Assembly: GCF_020149935.1 (NCBI RefSeq)
Contig: NZ_CP083757.1
Span: forward strand, 4,551,501-4,615,500
Length of the DNA: 64,000 bases
Source of the DNA: Marinilongibacter aquaticus
GTDB lineage: Bacteria; Bacteroidota; Bacteroidia; Cytophagales; Spirosomataceae
Direction of reading: 5' to 3'
A model generated the notes under the pieces. The model ran no database searches and was not told the origin of the DNA. It was given only the letters and a program-made list of their open reading frames with translations. This document shows, one piece after another, positions 1 to 9,679 of the stretch. The position numbers and the translations under genes were made by a program. Numbering within the stretch: the stretch's first letter is position 1; each line of letters starts with the position of its first letter.

Positions 1-1
1 T

Positions 2-28
2 ATAGAAAATCTGATGCAAGCAAACTAA
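2..28 (+). CDS. 3' end of an upstream gene (partial)
   Basis: Frame 2 runs open from the window edge to a TAA at 26-28, giving the tail IENLMQAN. It lies 24 bases before the Ppx start on the same strand, so it may be the C-terminus of a gene co-transcribed with it. Polyphosphate kinase is a common neighbour of Ppx genes, but eight residues cannot show that. It could also be chance open frame. Confidence 0.3.
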   Translation: MENLMQAN

Positions 29-52
29 ATTTGACCGAACAAAAACGAAGAG

Positions 53-964
53 ATGAAAAGGGCCATAATTGACCTCGGAACCAACACTTTCCACCTTTTG
101 CTTGTCGATGAAAACGACCAAGTGATCTTAAAACTATCTCGGGCTGCGAAAATTGGAATGGGCGGCATCGAGAAAGGCATAATCACCGAAGAAGGGATTT
201 TGAGGGGGCTTGCCGTACTGCGTGAGTACAAAGTGGAAATTGAGAAACAACAGATTCCGATGGACCAGGTTTTTGCCTTCGGCACCTCGGCTCTACGCTC
301 GGCGGCAAATCAAAGTGAAGTATTGGCTCGATTCGCGAATGAAACAGGCATAGCGGTTCAGGTTATTTCCGGTGATCGTGAAGCGGAGTTGATATATGAA
401 GGAGTGAAACAGGCGGTTGAGGTCTCTGAAACAAGCATGATTGTGGATATTGGAGGAGGCAGCGTGGAGTTTATCCTTTGCAATGCTCGGGATACACTTT
501 GGCGACAAAGTTTTGAAATTGGTGGCCAAAGGTTGATGGCTCAGTTCTTCAAAGAAGACCCTATGCCAAGAGGACAAATTTCTAAAATGTTCGATTATTT
601 TCGTGAGAAACTTTTGCCTTTGGCCAATGCGGTGCACCAATACGCTCCTCAAACGCTGATCGGCTCCTCGGGCAGTTTCGATACGCTCAATCAAATTTAT
701 TATTATGCCGAGAAGGGCGGCCCTGTTCCGCAAGAGCGGGTGGGCAACGACTACCCGTTGGAGGAATTTCAAAGAGCATTTGAACTTTTGCTTGACAACG
801 ATCGAGAGGCCCGTATGCAAATACCGGGCATGATTGAAATGCGTGTCGATATGATCGTTGTGGCTGTTTGTTTGATTCAATTCTTGATACAGAACTTCCA
901 AATCAAACGCATTCAGGTTTCCAAATTTGCAATGAAAGAGGGGATTTTGGCCATGACCAAATAA
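53..964 (+). CDS. Ppx/GppA-type exopolyphosphatase
   Basis: This is a 303-residue cytoplasmic phosphatase of the ASKHA (actin/hsp70) fold, expected to release phosphate from polyphosphate or to hydrolyse pppGpp. The N-terminal phosphate-binding loop DLGTNTFHLLL lies at residues 7-17. The second glycine-rich loop, VDIGGGSVEF, is at 131-140, and the GDREAELIYEGV segment is near 107-118. The protein has only the two-domain core and lacks the C-terminal HD-type extension of long Ppx proteins, so it belongs to the short class common in Bacteroidota. The ATG at 53 is the only start that keeps the first loop close to the N-terminus. The gene ends 12 bases from the convergent lipoprotein gene. Family assignment is firm, but polyphosphate versus pppGpp specificity cannot be read here. 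Confidence 0.9.
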   Translation: MKRAIIDLGTNTFHLLLVDENDQVILKLSRAAKIGMGGIEKGIITEEGILRGLAVLREYKVEIEKQQIPMDQVFAFGTSALRSAANQSEVLARFANETGIAVQVISGDREAELIYEGVKQAVEVSETSMIVDIGGGSVEFILCNARDTLWRQSFEIGGQRLMAQFFKEDPMPRGQISKMFDYFREKLLPLANAVHQYAPQTLIGSSGSFDTLNQIYYYAEKGGPVPQERVGNDYPLEEFQRAFELLLDNDREARMQIPGMIEMRVDMIVVAVCLIQFLIQNFQIKRIQVSKFAMKEGILAMTK

Positions 965-976
965 GGGGAAGTATTC

Positions 977-1510
977 CTATTTGAATTTTTCCGAAAATGC
1001 CAAGTGCTTTTTTTGCTCGGTTTCTTCTCCCACCACCTTGTAAGAAATGTCGAGATTGGCTTTTATTTTCCAATTTCCTGAGGCGTTTTTCGAGCCGGTG
1101 AGCGAACCTTCGATGCCCGTGATTTTCTCAATGGCTGGACAAAAGCAGTGGTAGGTAAAAAAGGGAGAATATTGAAGGATTTCTTCATCCTGATATGAAA
1201 AGTCTGTTGTTTCGGGTTCGACCTGAAAGAGAAATTCATCACTGTATTCGTCGTCTGCCACGTTCTTCTTATCTGCTCGACTGTGCGTGTATTTAAATAC
1301 AGTATAGTCTCCTTCCACGATTTCATAACTTTGCCCAAATTGTGCGTCTTCGGCAAGAGCCAATTCGGAGCGGCTGTAAATTACAGTTTCGGTTTTTGCT
1401 CCGTTTTTTCCTGGAAATATGGAGAAACCATTGTGGCAGGCACCGAGAAAGGCGATTAAGGCGAAGCCCAATAGCATAGCTTTGCCTTTTTGAAAATAGA
1501 TTTGTTTCAT
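977..1510 (-). CDS. Secreted lipoprotein of unknown function
   Basis: This is a 177-residue protein that I do not recognise. The N-terminus is a lipoprotein signal: a lysine-containing start, the hydrophobic run MLLGFALIAFLGAC, and Cys 25 as the likely lipidated residue. The mature part is acidic and polar with predicted beta character and no recognisable motif. It includes a stretch (YSPFFTYHCFCPAIEKITGIEGSL) in which the Cys-Phe-Cys is notable. It follows the GH78 gene on the same strand with an 18-base gap, so it is probably the last gene of the symporter-GH5-GH78 transcript. A role at the cell surface linked to that locus is an inference only. Confidence 0.7.
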   Translation of the reverse strand: MKQIYFQKGKAMLLGFALIAFLGACHNGFSIFPGKNGAKTETVIYSRSELALAEDAQFGQSYEIVEGDYTVFKYTHSRADKKNVADDEYSDEFLFQVEPETTDFSYQDEEILQYSPFFTYHCFCPAIEKITGIEGSLTGSKNASGNWKIKANLDISYKVVGEETEQKKHLAFSEKFK

Positions 1511-1528
1511 GGACAGTGTTTTACACTT

Positions 1529-4204
1529 TCAACGCAGAGCCACTTCCAAATTGTATTCACCGCTGCTGAATTCTCTTGCGGCCGAGCCGTTTGGTGGGTA
1601 GAAGCTTGCCGTGCAACCCACAGGAACGAGGAGTTTAACCTGCATTTTGCCTTTCGATTTCTTCCAGTGGATTCCAGCTTTGCCAAAATTGGTCTGGGTT
1701 TCGTACTCCACAAAATCCATCTCTTGTACGGGCTCTGGACGGAAAATAATGTGCTTTGCTCCTGGCATTTTTTCGTCGTACTGAAAACCTGCGAGGTAGC
1801 GATAAAACCACACCAAGCCACCACCAAACATGGGGTGATTGTGACTGTTTTTCTCGTTCCAATGCTCGCGTGAAGTGGTGCTTCCCAAAGCGATCCAACG
1901 TCCGAAACTGGGTTCTGTTTTCTTGTTTAAGGCCGCGAAAGCCAAATCGTTCATTCCGTTTTCGGCCAATGTTTCAAAAAAGAATCGTGTACCGAAAATC
2001 CCAGTATTCAAATGCCCTTTATTGGCCAACACTTCCTTACGTACACTTTGCTTCAAGGCTTCGTACTCGCTATCGGGAACGCCCATTTTCAGGGCAAAAA
2101 TATTGGCTCCGTAATTTCCATAGGAATGGTGTACGGGGTCGTAGAAAGCTTGATGGAACGCATTTTTCGCTTCTTGGGCCAATGCGTTATAAAAAGTAAA
2201 ATCTTGCGATTGACCCATAGCCTGGGCCGTCTTTGCGGTGATATCGAGGCAGTACCAATAATAGAAAGTGTGTACGAGTTCGTCTTTCGGCAGGCAATCG
2301 TCGCAAACGCCAGCCCATTCGCCCAAATTCCACCATTTCAGGGGTTTCCCGTCGTGTCCCGTTCTTTGGCTGAACATGATGCCGTTGTCATTTACCCACG
2401 TTTGCATGTAACGGATATAGCCTTTCATGGCCTCGTAATTGTCGGCCAACATTTGCTTGTCGCCGTAGGCCAGATAATATTCCCAAGGGATGACATGAAT
2501 AGCCGCACCCCAGGCCACACCACCGCCGCAACCGGGTTGCCAAGGAGCACCGTTGGGCACATAGCCGGTTCCTTTAATTTGGGCCTCACGCATATCGGCT
2601 ACCCACTTCTGGTAAAATGCTCTGGCGTCGAAATTGTGCATCACTGTGGGGCAAGCTACTTGGCCGTCGCCGGTATAGCCATTGCGTTCGCGATGCGGAC
2701 AATCGGAGGCAATTCCACCGTGCATATTGTCTTTTTGGCTACGTTTCCAAATCGTGTTGATTTGGTTGAATAATTCGTTTGAAGTTTCAAAATGAGCATT
2801 TTCTTCAACGGCCGTATTCACTGCTTCGGCCACAATTTGATCGGCTCGTAACTCACCCGGCCAGCCTTTTATTTCGACTGCACTGAATACGAACCAATTG
2901 AATTTTGGTGAATACTCTTCTTTCGAATCACCGCGGATTATGTAATTGTTTTCACCCGAGAAAAGGTTGGAATTGAATTGTATATTGATTTTCTGTCCTG
3001 CTTTTCCGCTGAAGTTTTTCAAGTGCACCCAACCGGATATTTCAACGGGGAACGCTACACGGAAATGCCCTTCGCCCAGCTTTTCGATTTTTGTTGGCTC
3101 AAATACTTCAGTTATACGATCGGGCATGGCGGTATGTGTGACGAGCTCACCGTAAGGGGCTTTGCGTAAAATGGCGTTTTCCCAAGCCGAGAGATCGGTG
3201 GTGTTTGTGCACCAATCAGGAATATTCAGTCTTGCGTCGCAGGTTTCGCCTTCATACACATGATTCATGAGAATGCCCGAGCGGTGTACTTTCCAGCTTT
3301 CATCCGACACGATGGTTTCTTTTGTGCCGTCGGTATATTCGATTTCAAGCTGTGCAATGAAGCGTGGCGAACCGTAGGAAGCGGTCCAAAATTTAGGACA
3401 ATCGTAGAAGCCATTGCCCAAAATACTGCCGATCACGTTCTGGCCCTTTTTTAAGAAGGGTTTTAAATCATAGGCCAAATACATCACTTTGTATTTGCTG
3501 AAATCATCGGGTACGGCAATGTAAGCTTTTTCCAAATCGGGCCTTTTCCCGTAATTCGTTTGATTCGGCACCAAGAGGTCATCACTTACTTTTTGCCCGT
3601 TTGCATAAAATTCGAAATAGCCCAGCCCAGTGGTATAGACAACAGCCGATTTGATTTCTTTGCCAATCGCGAAAGATTTACGCAAATAGGGTGCTGGTGG
3701 CCCATCTGGGCTTAAGCGGTCCGCTGGGCCTCCTTTGGGCTTGGGTTGGGCTTCTTCCCCTTGCCATGGCACACCGATCCATTGGGCTTTCCATTCCGAG
3801 TTCTGCAACAAACCCATTTGCCAAGAATGCGGCTGTGACCATTCGGAAACGGCATTGTCTTTGTTCCAAACCCGCACTTGCCACCAATATTTTGTGGCCG
3901 ATTGTAAAGGGTTTCCTGCGTATTTTATGCCTTGGTTTTCTGCGGAAATAACTTTTCCACTTTGCCAAACTGCATTTTTTTTCGTGTATGCAGAGGAGCT
4001 TGAAACGCGTATTTCATAGGCTGTTTGCTTTTCGCCTTGAATGTTTTTTGGGTTTTCATTGATCCAACCAAAGCGAGGATTGCTTTTATCGACCAATGGG
4101 CTGCCTTTCAAGTATTCCACGCGAGGGTCTTCTACACTGAGCTGGGCGAAAGTTTTTGTTGCAAGTATCAACGCCAATATTCCAAATGACCATTTCTTTT
4201 TCAT
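1529..4204 (-). CDS. GH78 alpha-L-rhamnosidase
   Basis: This is an 891-residue secreted enzyme expected to release terminal alpha-L-rhamnose from glycans or glycosides by inversion. The signal peptide is MKKKWSFGILALILATKTFA. An N-terminal Ig-like rhamnosidase domain (near 25-130) starts with the family hallmark VEYLKGSPLVDKSNPRFGW. Beta-sandwich domains follow, then the (alpha/alpha)6 catalytic barrel from about 490 to 810. The acidic motif DCPHRERNGYTGDGQ at about 501-515 carries the Asp/Glu/Asp set expected in the active site. A C-terminal beta domain ends the protein. Its start overlaps the stop of the GH5 gene by four bases (ATGA), so the two are translationally coupled. Together with the symporter they look like one sugar-release and uptake operon. 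Substrate beyond rhamnose is unknown. Confidence 0.92.
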   Translation of the reverse strand: MKKKWSFGILALILATKTFAQLSVEDPRVEYLKGSPLVDKSNPRFGWINENPKNIQGEKQTAYEIRVSSSSAYTKKNAVWQSGKVISAENQGIKYAGNPLQSATKYWWQVRVWNKDNAVSEWSQPHSWQMGLLQNSEWKAQWIGVPWQGEEAQPKPKGGPADRLSPDGPPAPYLRKSFAIGKEIKSAVVYTTGLGYFEFYANGQKVSDDLLVPNQTNYGKRPDLEKAYIAVPDDFSKYKVMYLAYDLKPFLKKGQNVIGSILGNGFYDCPKFWTASYGSPRFIAQLEIEYTDGTKETIVSDESWKVHRSGILMNHVYEGETCDARLNIPDWCTNTTDLSAWENAILRKAPYGELVTHTAMPDRITEVFEPTKIEKLGEGHFRVAFPVEISGWVHLKNFSGKAGQKINIQFNSNLFSGENNYIIRGDSKEEYSPKFNWFVFSAVEIKGWPGELRADQIVAEAVNTAVEENAHFETSNELFNQINTIWKRSQKDNMHGGIASDCPHRERNGYTGDGQVACPTVMHNFDARAFYQKWVADMREAQIKGTGYVPNGAPWQPGCGGGVAWGAAIHVIPWEYYLAYGDKQMLADNYEAMKGYIRYMQTWVNDNGIMFSQRTGHDGKPLKWWNLGEWAGVCDDCLPKDELVHTFYYWYCLDITAKTAQAMGQSQDFTFYNALAQEAKNAFHQAFYDPVHHSYGNYGANIFALKMGVPDSEYEALKQSVRKEVLANKGHLNTGIFGTRFFFETLAENGMNDLAFAALNKKTEPSFGRWIALGSTTSREHWNEKNSHNHPMFGGGLVWFYRYLAGFQYDEKMPGAKHIIFRPEPVQEMDFVEYETQTNFGKAGIHWKKSKGKMQVKLLVPVGCTASFYPPNGSAAREFSSGEYNLEVALR

Positions 4205-5346
4205 GCTTTCTGAATTAGGTTGAGAAGTTTACGGTCTAGTTTTTGGCCATGAAAATCTTCATAATCCACATCCTCTCTTCCAGAATTGAGAATGCCGAAT
4301 GAGCCACTGAACTCCCAAAGAGCAAAGCCAATTCCATTTGAACTTAGAATGTCGATTACATCGCCAAACCAAGCTAGAAAAACGGCATGGGGTGTTTTGT
4401 TGTAGCAGCCACATTCACCGCAGTGTACGCCAATGCCTTGATTTTTGAGTGCAATCCAAGGGGCGTAGATGTCTTCGAGCATTTTTCGGCTTAAATATTG
4501 GTCGCCTACTTGTCCGGGCCATTTGACTTCGGGTATGTTCGACATATCTTTAAAAACCCAAGGAGCTTTGTAGTGCGAGATAATTCCGGGAGCATAACCT
4601 CTACAGCTTTGGGCCACTTTCAGGGGGATAAGTTCGGGAGTCACTTTGGTGCCTACTTGGTTTCCATCGGCAATGATCAAGCGTTTAGGATTGACCGATT
4701 GAATGGCCTTTTTGGCTGCGGCCACAAGTTTGAAATACACATCGCCAGGAAGAATTGTCTTTGCCCCGAATTGGTCGTTCATGTCGTCACGCCAAGAAGG
4801 TTCGTTGAGCAAGTCGAAGCTTAAGTTTTTCGAGCTTTGGTTTTTGAATTTTTTCGCCCAAAACTCCCAATGAAAACAGAAATCGTCTTCCGCTTCTTGA
4901 TCCGTCCAAATGTTGTATGGCTCATGAAAACCTGCGTTGATGCAATAACCAGGAGCACGGTGAAGGTTTAAGCTTACGTGGTGTCCGTATTTTTGAGCGG
5001 TGTAGACCAATTGTTCGATACGGTCGGTCGCTTCGCTGTCGATTTGCCGCACTTCTTCGGGGCGAATATTGCGGGTTCTGTCAAATTTTAAATAAGAGGG
5101 GTAAGCAATAGGTATTCTTACAAAATCGAAACCCCAATCTTGCATCCATTTGAAATGCTCTTCGGGTGTTTGCGGGCGGGCTTTTTGCGGATCGGGGTTG
5201 AAGAAATCCAATACATTGAATCCTTTCCATTTGGGCAGGGCGTTCTTTTTAATGATGGTTTCTTGAGCAAAAGCCCGCTCCAAGCCAAGGCCAATTCCTG
5301 CGGCCACGAGACTGCTCTTTTTTATAAATGTGCGTCTGTTTTCCAT
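4201..5346 (-). CDS. GH5-like glycoside hydrolase with Tat signal
   Basis: This is a 381-residue retaining beta-glycosidase of the cellulase-like (GH5) TIM-barrel family. I start it at the ATG at 5346, which gives a twin-arginine signal (NRRTFIKKSSLVAAGIGLGL, then AFAQ). A longer open frame upstream runs into the symporter gene and has no signal. The barrel is recognisable from GFNVLDFF, the WGFDFVRIPIAYP segment (strand 3 region) and HVSLNLHRAPGY. The acid/base Glu sits in LLNEPSW near residue 180, and the nucleophile Glu in HCGECG near 310. The stop overlaps the GH78 start, and the gene begins 2 bases after the symporter stop. Endo- versus exo-action and the beta-glycan attacked cannot be read from sequence. 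Confidence 0.85.
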   Translation of the reverse strand: MENRRTFIKKSSLVAAGIGLGLERAFAQETIIKKNALPKWKGFNVLDFFNPDPQKARPQTPEEHFKWMQDWGFDFVRIPIAYPSYLKFDRTRNIRPEEVRQIDSEATDRIEQLVYTAQKYGHHVSLNLHRAPGYCINAGFHEPYNIWTDQEAEDDFCFHWEFWAKKFKNQSSKNLSFDLLNEPSWRDDMNDQFGAKTILPGDVYFKLVAAAKKAIQSVNPKRLIIADGNQVGTKVTPELIPLKVAQSCRGYAPGIISHYKAPWVFKDMSNIPEVKWPGQVGDQYLSRKMLEDIYAPWIALKNQGIGVHCGECGCYNKTPHAVFLAWFGDVIDILSSNGIGFALWEFSGSFGILNSGREDVDYEDFHGQKLDRKLLNLIQKA

Positions 5347-5348
5347 AT

Positions 5349-6920
5349 TTATTGAGCCAAGAGTATATAGATGATCACGGTTATCAGAATAAGGGCCGCC
5401 CCGAATATTTTCGCGTAAGCCCACGGCGGGCTGCTGTCTTTCACTTTCTCGACAGGTACTTTGTCGGTGGGCATTTGTTTCGAAACGATCCACATGATGA
5501 GGATATTCAATACAAATTCAATGCCCCATATGTGTACAAAATGAATTCCTGTATCGAAAATAAAGGTTGTCAAAATGTAAAAAATGAAACCAAAGAGCAA
5601 ACCCGCTTTCGCTCCGTTGGCGTTGATGTTTTTTGTGAAAAGCCCGGCCAAAAGTATAGAAGCAATGGGAATGAAGAAGATGCCGTTGAGTTGCTGCAGC
5701 AATTGATACAAACCGTCGGGTGCTTGGGCCACCATCGGAGCGGTGAGAATGGCAAAAACGGCCAAGAGAACCGCCACCCATTTTCCGATTTTCACCAATT
5801 GCATTTCTTCAATATCGGGTTGAAAATGTTTTTTGTAAAGATCGAAACAGAAGATTGTCGAAGCCGAGTTGAGCACACTGTTGAAAGTACTTAAAACTGC
5901 CCCCAAAATCACTGCGGCAAAAAAACCTGTAAGGCCCGAAGGCAATACTTTCTTCACCAAAATGGGGTAGATGGTGTCTGGATTTTCATAAAACTGATCC
6001 TGGAAATAATAAAAGGCAATTAAACCGGGAAGGACGATTACGATGGGAATCAGAATTTTCAACACACCCGTGTAAAGCAAACCCTTTTGGGCTTCGGCCA
6101 GATTTTTTGCTCCAAATGCCCTTTGGATAATCGTTTGGTTCATGCCCCAGAAATACAATTGATTGATCATCAATCCCGTGAAAAGCGTAGAGAAGGGCAG
6201 TACAGAATCGTTGGATCCGATAATGTTGAATTTTTCAGGAGCGAATTTGTACACTTCTTCCACGCCTTTTAATATACGACCGTCGCCGATGGCGTAAAGG
6301 GCAAGTACAGGAATAAGCAAACCGCCGATCAAAAGCCCGATGCCATTGAGCATATCGGAGTACGCGACGGCCTTTAATCCGCCAAAAATGGCATAGGCCG
6401 AGCCGATCACACCGATGACGATCACGGTATACCAAAGGCCTTGCGATTTGTGAATGCCCAGCTGCGAACTCACATCAAAAATGCTCTCGATGTTTATCGC
6501 CCCAGTATAAAGCACAATGGGCAAGAGTGTCACGACAAAAGAAATCATCAGAAAAACAGCAACCAATGTGCGGGTCATGGCATCGTAGCGGTTTTCCAAA
6601 TATTCTGGCACTGTAGTGAGGCCCATTTTTATGTAGCGGGGAATAAAATACAAGGCTGCTATGACCAGGGCAATGGCCGAAGTAACTTCCCAAGCGATGA
6701 CCACAATTCCATTCTTATATGCATTGCCGTTCATGCCGATGAGGTGTTCGGTCGAAATATTGGTCAGCAGCATCGATGCGGCAATCACAGGGCCGGTTAA
6801 GCTTCTTCCGGCCAAGAAATACCCCTTTTCACTTTTTAGGTTTTCATTTTTTAGGCGATACCAAACAAATACGATTACAAAGAGTGTGAAGCCAAGAAAG
6901 CCAATCAGGGTGTTTATCAT
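5349..6920 (-). CDS. SSS-family sodium/solute symporter (SGLT-like)
   Basis: This is a 523-residue inner-membrane transporter with about 13-14 hydrophobic segments, typical of sodium-driven sugar and solute symporters. The family signature spans [22 protein letters not shown] near the N-terminus and the [21 protein letters not shown] region near 340-360. The segment [20 protein letters not shown] is typical of the SGLT-like branch. It is the first gene of a tight operon with GH5 and GH78, which suggests it imports the sugar they release. L-rhamnose or a rhamnoside is the simplest guess, and the rhamnose catabolic operon later in the window has no transporter of its own. The substrate is inference and the family is firm. 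Confidence 0.88.
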   Translation of the reverse strand: MINTLIGFLGFTLFVIVFVWYRLKNENLKSEKGYFLAGRSLTGPVIAASMLLTNISTEHLIGMNGNAYKNGIVVIAWEVTSAIALVIAALYFIPRYIKMGLTTVPEYLENRYDAMTRTLVAVFLMISFVVTLLPIVLYTGAINIESIFDVSSQLGIHKSQGLWYTVIVIGVIGSAYAIFGGLKAVAYSDMLNGIGLLIGGLLIPVLALYAIGDGRILKGVEEVYKFAPEKFNIIGSNDSVLPFSTLFTGLMINQLYFWGMNQTIIQRAFGAKNLAEAQKGLLYTGVLKILIPIVIVLPGLIAFYYFQDQFYENPDTIYPILVKKVLPSGLTGFFAAVILGAVLSTFNSVLNSASTIFCFDLYKKHFQPDIEEMQLVKIGKWVAVLLAVFAILTAPMVAQAPDGLYQLLQQLNGIFFIPIASILLAGLFTKNINANGAKAGLLFGFIFYILTTFIFDTGIHFVHIWGIEFVLNILIMWIVSKQMPTDKVPVEKVKDSSPPWAYAKIFGAALILITVIIYILLAQ

Positions 6921-7025
6921 TTCAAGAGGTTATGGTTTTGTAAGATTCCAAGAATTAAAATTGTATTTATAAGCTTAAAATTTCAAATTTTTTATTGGAT
7001 ATTTGTTGAATTGACACGAATAACG

Positions 7026-7901
7026 ATGGAAAACCGATTGACAGAAAAGGAATTAAGTCCTTTAAAAAGTATTGAAGATTGGGAAGATGACCTTTTGGAA
7101 AGGTACCCCGATCCTGAACAGCAGAAAACGAAAGAAGAATACCGCAATTATGAGGATTCTGAAAGGGTGGATACGGTACGCGAGTTCTACAGATTGAACC
7201 ACACTTATCAGACCTATGATTTTGTGGTGGAGAAAGAAAAGGACTTTTTGAAGTTCGATAAGCGAGAAATGTCGCTGTGGGATGCTGTAGATTTCTTGAA
7301 TACACTTGTGGACGATTCTGATCCTGATATTGATTTGGACCAGTTGCAGCATTTGCTGCAAACCTCGGAAGCGATTCGAGCAGATGGCCATCCTGATTGG
7401 TTTGTGCTTACGGGTTTCTTGCACGATATGGGCAAAGTTTTGTGCCTTTTCGGTGAGCCGCAATGGGCTGTGGTAGGCGATACCTTTCCCGTAGGTTGCA
7501 AGCATTCGGATAAAATTGTGTATTCCGAATTTTTTGAGGCCAATCCAGATTCGACCAATCCTGAGTACAATACAAAATACGGCGTATATTCACCCAACTG
7601 CGGGTTGAACAATGTGAAATTGAGCTGGGGCCACGATGAATATTTGTACCAAATGTTGAAAGATCATTTGCCCGAGCCAGCTTTGTACATGATCCGATAC
7701 CATTCTTTTTATCCGCAGCACAAAGAAAATGCCTACGATCATTTGATGAGTGCCCACGACCATGAAATGTTTGAATGGGTAAGAAAATTCAATCCCTACG
7801 ATCTGTATTCCAAAGTGCCCGTGCCGCCAGATGCAAAGGCCTTGAGACCCTACTACGAAGATCTTGTGGCGAAATATTTGCCCAGTACTTTGAAGTTTTA
7901 A
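7026..7901 (+). CDS. myo-Inositol oxygenase (MIOX family)
   Basis: This is a 291-residue di-iron oxygenase predicted to cleave myo-inositol with O2 to D-glucuronate. It aligns by eye along its whole length with the animal and plant enzyme (about 285 residues). Every iron ligand expected from the mammalian enzyme is present: His122 (GHPDW), His133-Asp134 (FLHDMGKV), His203 (WGHDEY), His226 (RYHSFYP) and Asp259 (NPYDLYSK). The substrate-side block [17 protein letters not shown] at 142-158 is nearly identical to the eukaryotic one. I use the ATG at 7026, since an upstream TTG at 7011 would only add five residues. It lacks a signal peptide, so it acts in the cytoplasm. It is divergent from the symporter operon and followed by its own terminator. 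No inositol dehydrogenase or uronate isomerase gene is nearby. Confidence 0.9.
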   Translation: MENRLTEKELSPLKSIEDWEDDLLERYPDPEQQKTKEEYRNYEDSERVDTVREFYRLNHTYQTYDFVVEKEKDFLKFDKREMSLWDAVDFLNTLVDDSDPDIDLDQLQHLLQTSEAIRADGHPDWFVLTGFLHDMGKVLCLFGEPQWAVVGDTFPVGCKHSDKIVYSEFFEANPDSTNPEYNTKYGVYSPNCGLNNVKLSWGHDEYLYQMLKDHLPEPALYMIRYHSFYPQHKENAYDHLMSAHDHEMFEWVRKFNPYDLYSKVPVPPDAKALRPYYEDLVAKYLPSTLKF

Positions 7902-7905
7902 GCGG

Positions 7906-7931
7906 AACGGAACCCTTTGGGGTTCCGTTTT
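7906..7931 (+). terminator. Rho-independent terminator after MIOX
   Basis: A 10-bp perfect stem (AACGGAACCC paired with GGGTTCCGTT) with a 4-base loop is followed by TTTTA. It begins 5 bases after the MIOX stop. Confidence 0.8.
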
Positions 7932-7949
7932 ACTTTAGAGTCTGATTAA

Positions 7950-8561
7950 ATGAAGGGGAATATGCACTTGTTCAACGGCGGGAATATTTTACCCAAGGAT
8001 GGAGAGGCCTTATACTACGGGCCGGTTTTTTCGCGGAACGAGGCCGATTTTTATTTCCAATACCTTTTGGAGGGCATGCCTTGGGAGAACGATGTGGCCG
8101 TGCTTTTTGGCAAACGAATAGAGACCAGACGTAAAGTGGCCTGGTTTGGAGATCGTGATTTTGAATATACCTACTCGAATAATTCGAAATATGCCTTGCC
8201 GTGGACAAAACAATTGTTGACTTTGAAGGAACGTGTGGAGTACTTGAGCGAAGAAAGCTACAATTCTTGTCTGTTAAATCTTTATCACGACGGGAGCGAG
8301 GGAATGGCTTGGCACAGTGACGGTGAGCCTGATTTGAAGGAGAATGGAGCCATTGCTTCTGTAACTTTTGGTGCGGAGCGAAACTTTGCTTTCAAGCACA
8401 AAGGGAGTAAAGAACGGTTGTCTTTGCCTTTGGCCCATGGCAGTTTGTTGGTGATGAAAGGGCCTACGCAGAAATATTGGTTGCACAGGTTACCGCCGAC
8501 GAAAAAGTTGAAAGGGCCGCGGATAAACCTGACATTCCGTACGATATGTGAAAGGACATAA
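7950..8561 (+). CDS. AlkB-like 2-oxoglutarate/Fe(II) dioxygenase
   Basis: This is a 203-residue cytoplasmic enzyme of the AlkB superfamily, expected to oxidatively demethylate alkylated nucleobases. The iron triad is visible as His122-x-Asp124 (MAWHSDGEPDL) and His179 (YWLHRLPP). Arg191 and Arg197 in GPRINLTFR bind 2-oxoglutarate. The block SYNSCLLNLYHDGSEGMAWHSD is the family's core signature and matches the ALKBH2/3-like bacterial branch. The ATG at 7950 sits just after the MIOX terminator, so it probably has its own promoter or read-through expression. The gene is a stand-alone repair gene and I see no functional tie to its neighbours. Confidence 0.9.
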   Translation: MKGNMHLFNGGNILPKDGEALYYGPVFSRNEADFYFQYLLEGMPWENDVAVLFGKRIETRRKVAWFGDRDFEYTYSNNSKYALPWTKQLLTLKERVEYLSEESYNSCLLNLYHDGSEGMAWHSDGEPDLKENGAIASVTFGAERNFAFKHKGSKERLSLPLAHGSLLVMKGPTQKYWLHRLPPTKKLKGPRINLTFRTICERT

Positions 8562-8563
8562 AA

Positions 8564-8594
8564 AAGCGGGGTTTGCCAAAGGCAAACCCCGCTT
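8564..8594 (-). terminator. Terminator between convergent genes
   Basis: A perfect 14-bp stem (AAGCGGGGTTTGCC / GGCAAACCCCGCTT) with an AAA loop lies between the convergent AlkB and TIM-barrel genes. On the minus strand it runs directly into a T-rich stretch, so it best serves the TIM-barrel gene. It may also stop the plus-strand transcript. Confidence 0.8.
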
Positions 8595-8613
8595 CAATCG
8601 GTTATTCTTTCGG

Positions 8614-9609
8614 TTATTCTTTTGCCGATAAAAGTTTCTCGATAAGGGCCTTTGTGGCTTTAATACCTTCGTCTTCACTCAAGCCATTGCCTTCGTATTC
8701 AATACCTATATTGCCTTTGAATCCGGCCTCTTCCATGATCTTGAAAATACGGGCGTAGTCTATTGTGGTCTCATTGCCTTGCTCGTCGAAATCGTAGGTT
8801 TTTGCACTCACACCTTTGGCAAAAGGAATAAGTTCTTCAATTCCTTTATAGCGGTCGTATTCTTCGGCACAGCCTTCCTCGCCTCTTACGATACAGAAAT
8901 TGCCAAAATCGGGCAAAGTGCCCACATTGGGCATGTTGACGGCCTTCATTACGCCAGAGAGCCATTCGCCATTGGATGAATAGCCCCCGTGGTTTTCCAC
9001 GATAATGTTGATGCCTTGCGAAGCACCGTATTCGCCCAATTTGCTCAATCCGTCGGCGGCATGTGCGGCTACTTCTTCGGCAGAGCCTTCACCTGCGGCG
9101 TTCACACGGATAGACGCTGCACCAAGAAATTTGGCGATATCTACCCATGCGTGGTGGTTTTCTACGGCTTTCAGACGGGCGGTGGAATCTGCATCGCCCA
9201 AGTTGCCCAAGGCATCACACATAATTAGCCCTACATTCACACCCAATGAGTCGCATTTCTTTTTGAAAGCTTCCCAGTAGGCCATGTCGTTGGCTTTTCC
9301 AAAATAGAAAGTATTTACCAATTCGATGGTGTTGATGCCGTACGATTGAGCGATTTCAGGGAAATTGTCCGGGTTCAATTCGCCTTGCAAAAGTGAGTCG
9401 GGGCTTTCGTTCAACAGACGAACGAAATCGCCAAAGCCGTTGGCCAGCGAGTTGCCGAAAAAGCTTTTGTGCAAGGACCATTGGGCCAATGAAATGTGTA
9501 AGTCGCTGGTTTCGGTACTTTCTTCTTTGGGGCTCGACTGGCAAGCTGAAAAGAGTACCACGGCCAACAGAATCGACAAAACTTTTAGAAAATAGTTATT
9601 TCGTTTCAT
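8614..9609 (-). CDS. Sugar phosphate isomerase/epimerase-like TIM-barrel lipoprotein
   Basis: This is a 331-residue protein of the xylose-isomerase-like TIM-barrel (AP endonuclease 2) superfamily, exported as a lipoprotein. The signal is MKRNNYFLKVLSILLAVVLF with a SAC lipobox. The mature part begins with ISLAQWSLHKSFF and has the family blocks GINTIELVNTFY, NIIVENHGGYS (with metal-binding Glu) and GNIGIEYEGNG near the C-terminus. Conserved Glu, Asp and His residues fit a divalent-metal site. Exported members of this superfamily are commonly found with GMC and Gfo/Idh oxidoreductases in oxidative sugar pathways. Here it sits next to the nitroreductase/GMC block on the same strand. Isomerase, epimerase or lyase activity on a keto-sugar is an inference. 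Confidence 0.83.
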   Translation of the reverse strand: MKRNNYFLKVLSILLAVVLFSACQSSPKEESTETSDLHISLAQWSLHKSFFGNSLANGFGDFVRLLNESPDSLLQGELNPDNFPEIAQSYGINTIELVNTFYFGKANDMAYWEAFKKKCDSLGVNVGLIMCDALGNLGDADSTARLKAVENHHAWVDIAKFLGAASIRVNAAGEGSAEEVAAHAADGLSKLGEYGASQGINIIVENHGGYSSNGEWLSGVMKAVNMPNVGTLPDFGNFCIVRGEEGCAEEYDRYKGIEELIPFAKGVSAKTYDFDEQGNETTIDYARIFKIMEEAGFKGNIGIEYEGNGLSEDEGIKATKALIEKLLSAKE

Positions 9610-9679
9610 AGAGTTTTTGGGTTATGAAAATGATCAATTGGTTGTTTCCTTAGGAAAAAGGATTTGCAATTTAACATAC

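Noticed and set aside
2012-2773. 253-residue ORF antisense to GH78
   Set aside because: No recognisable protein family, and the minus-strand reading is a certain enzyme.
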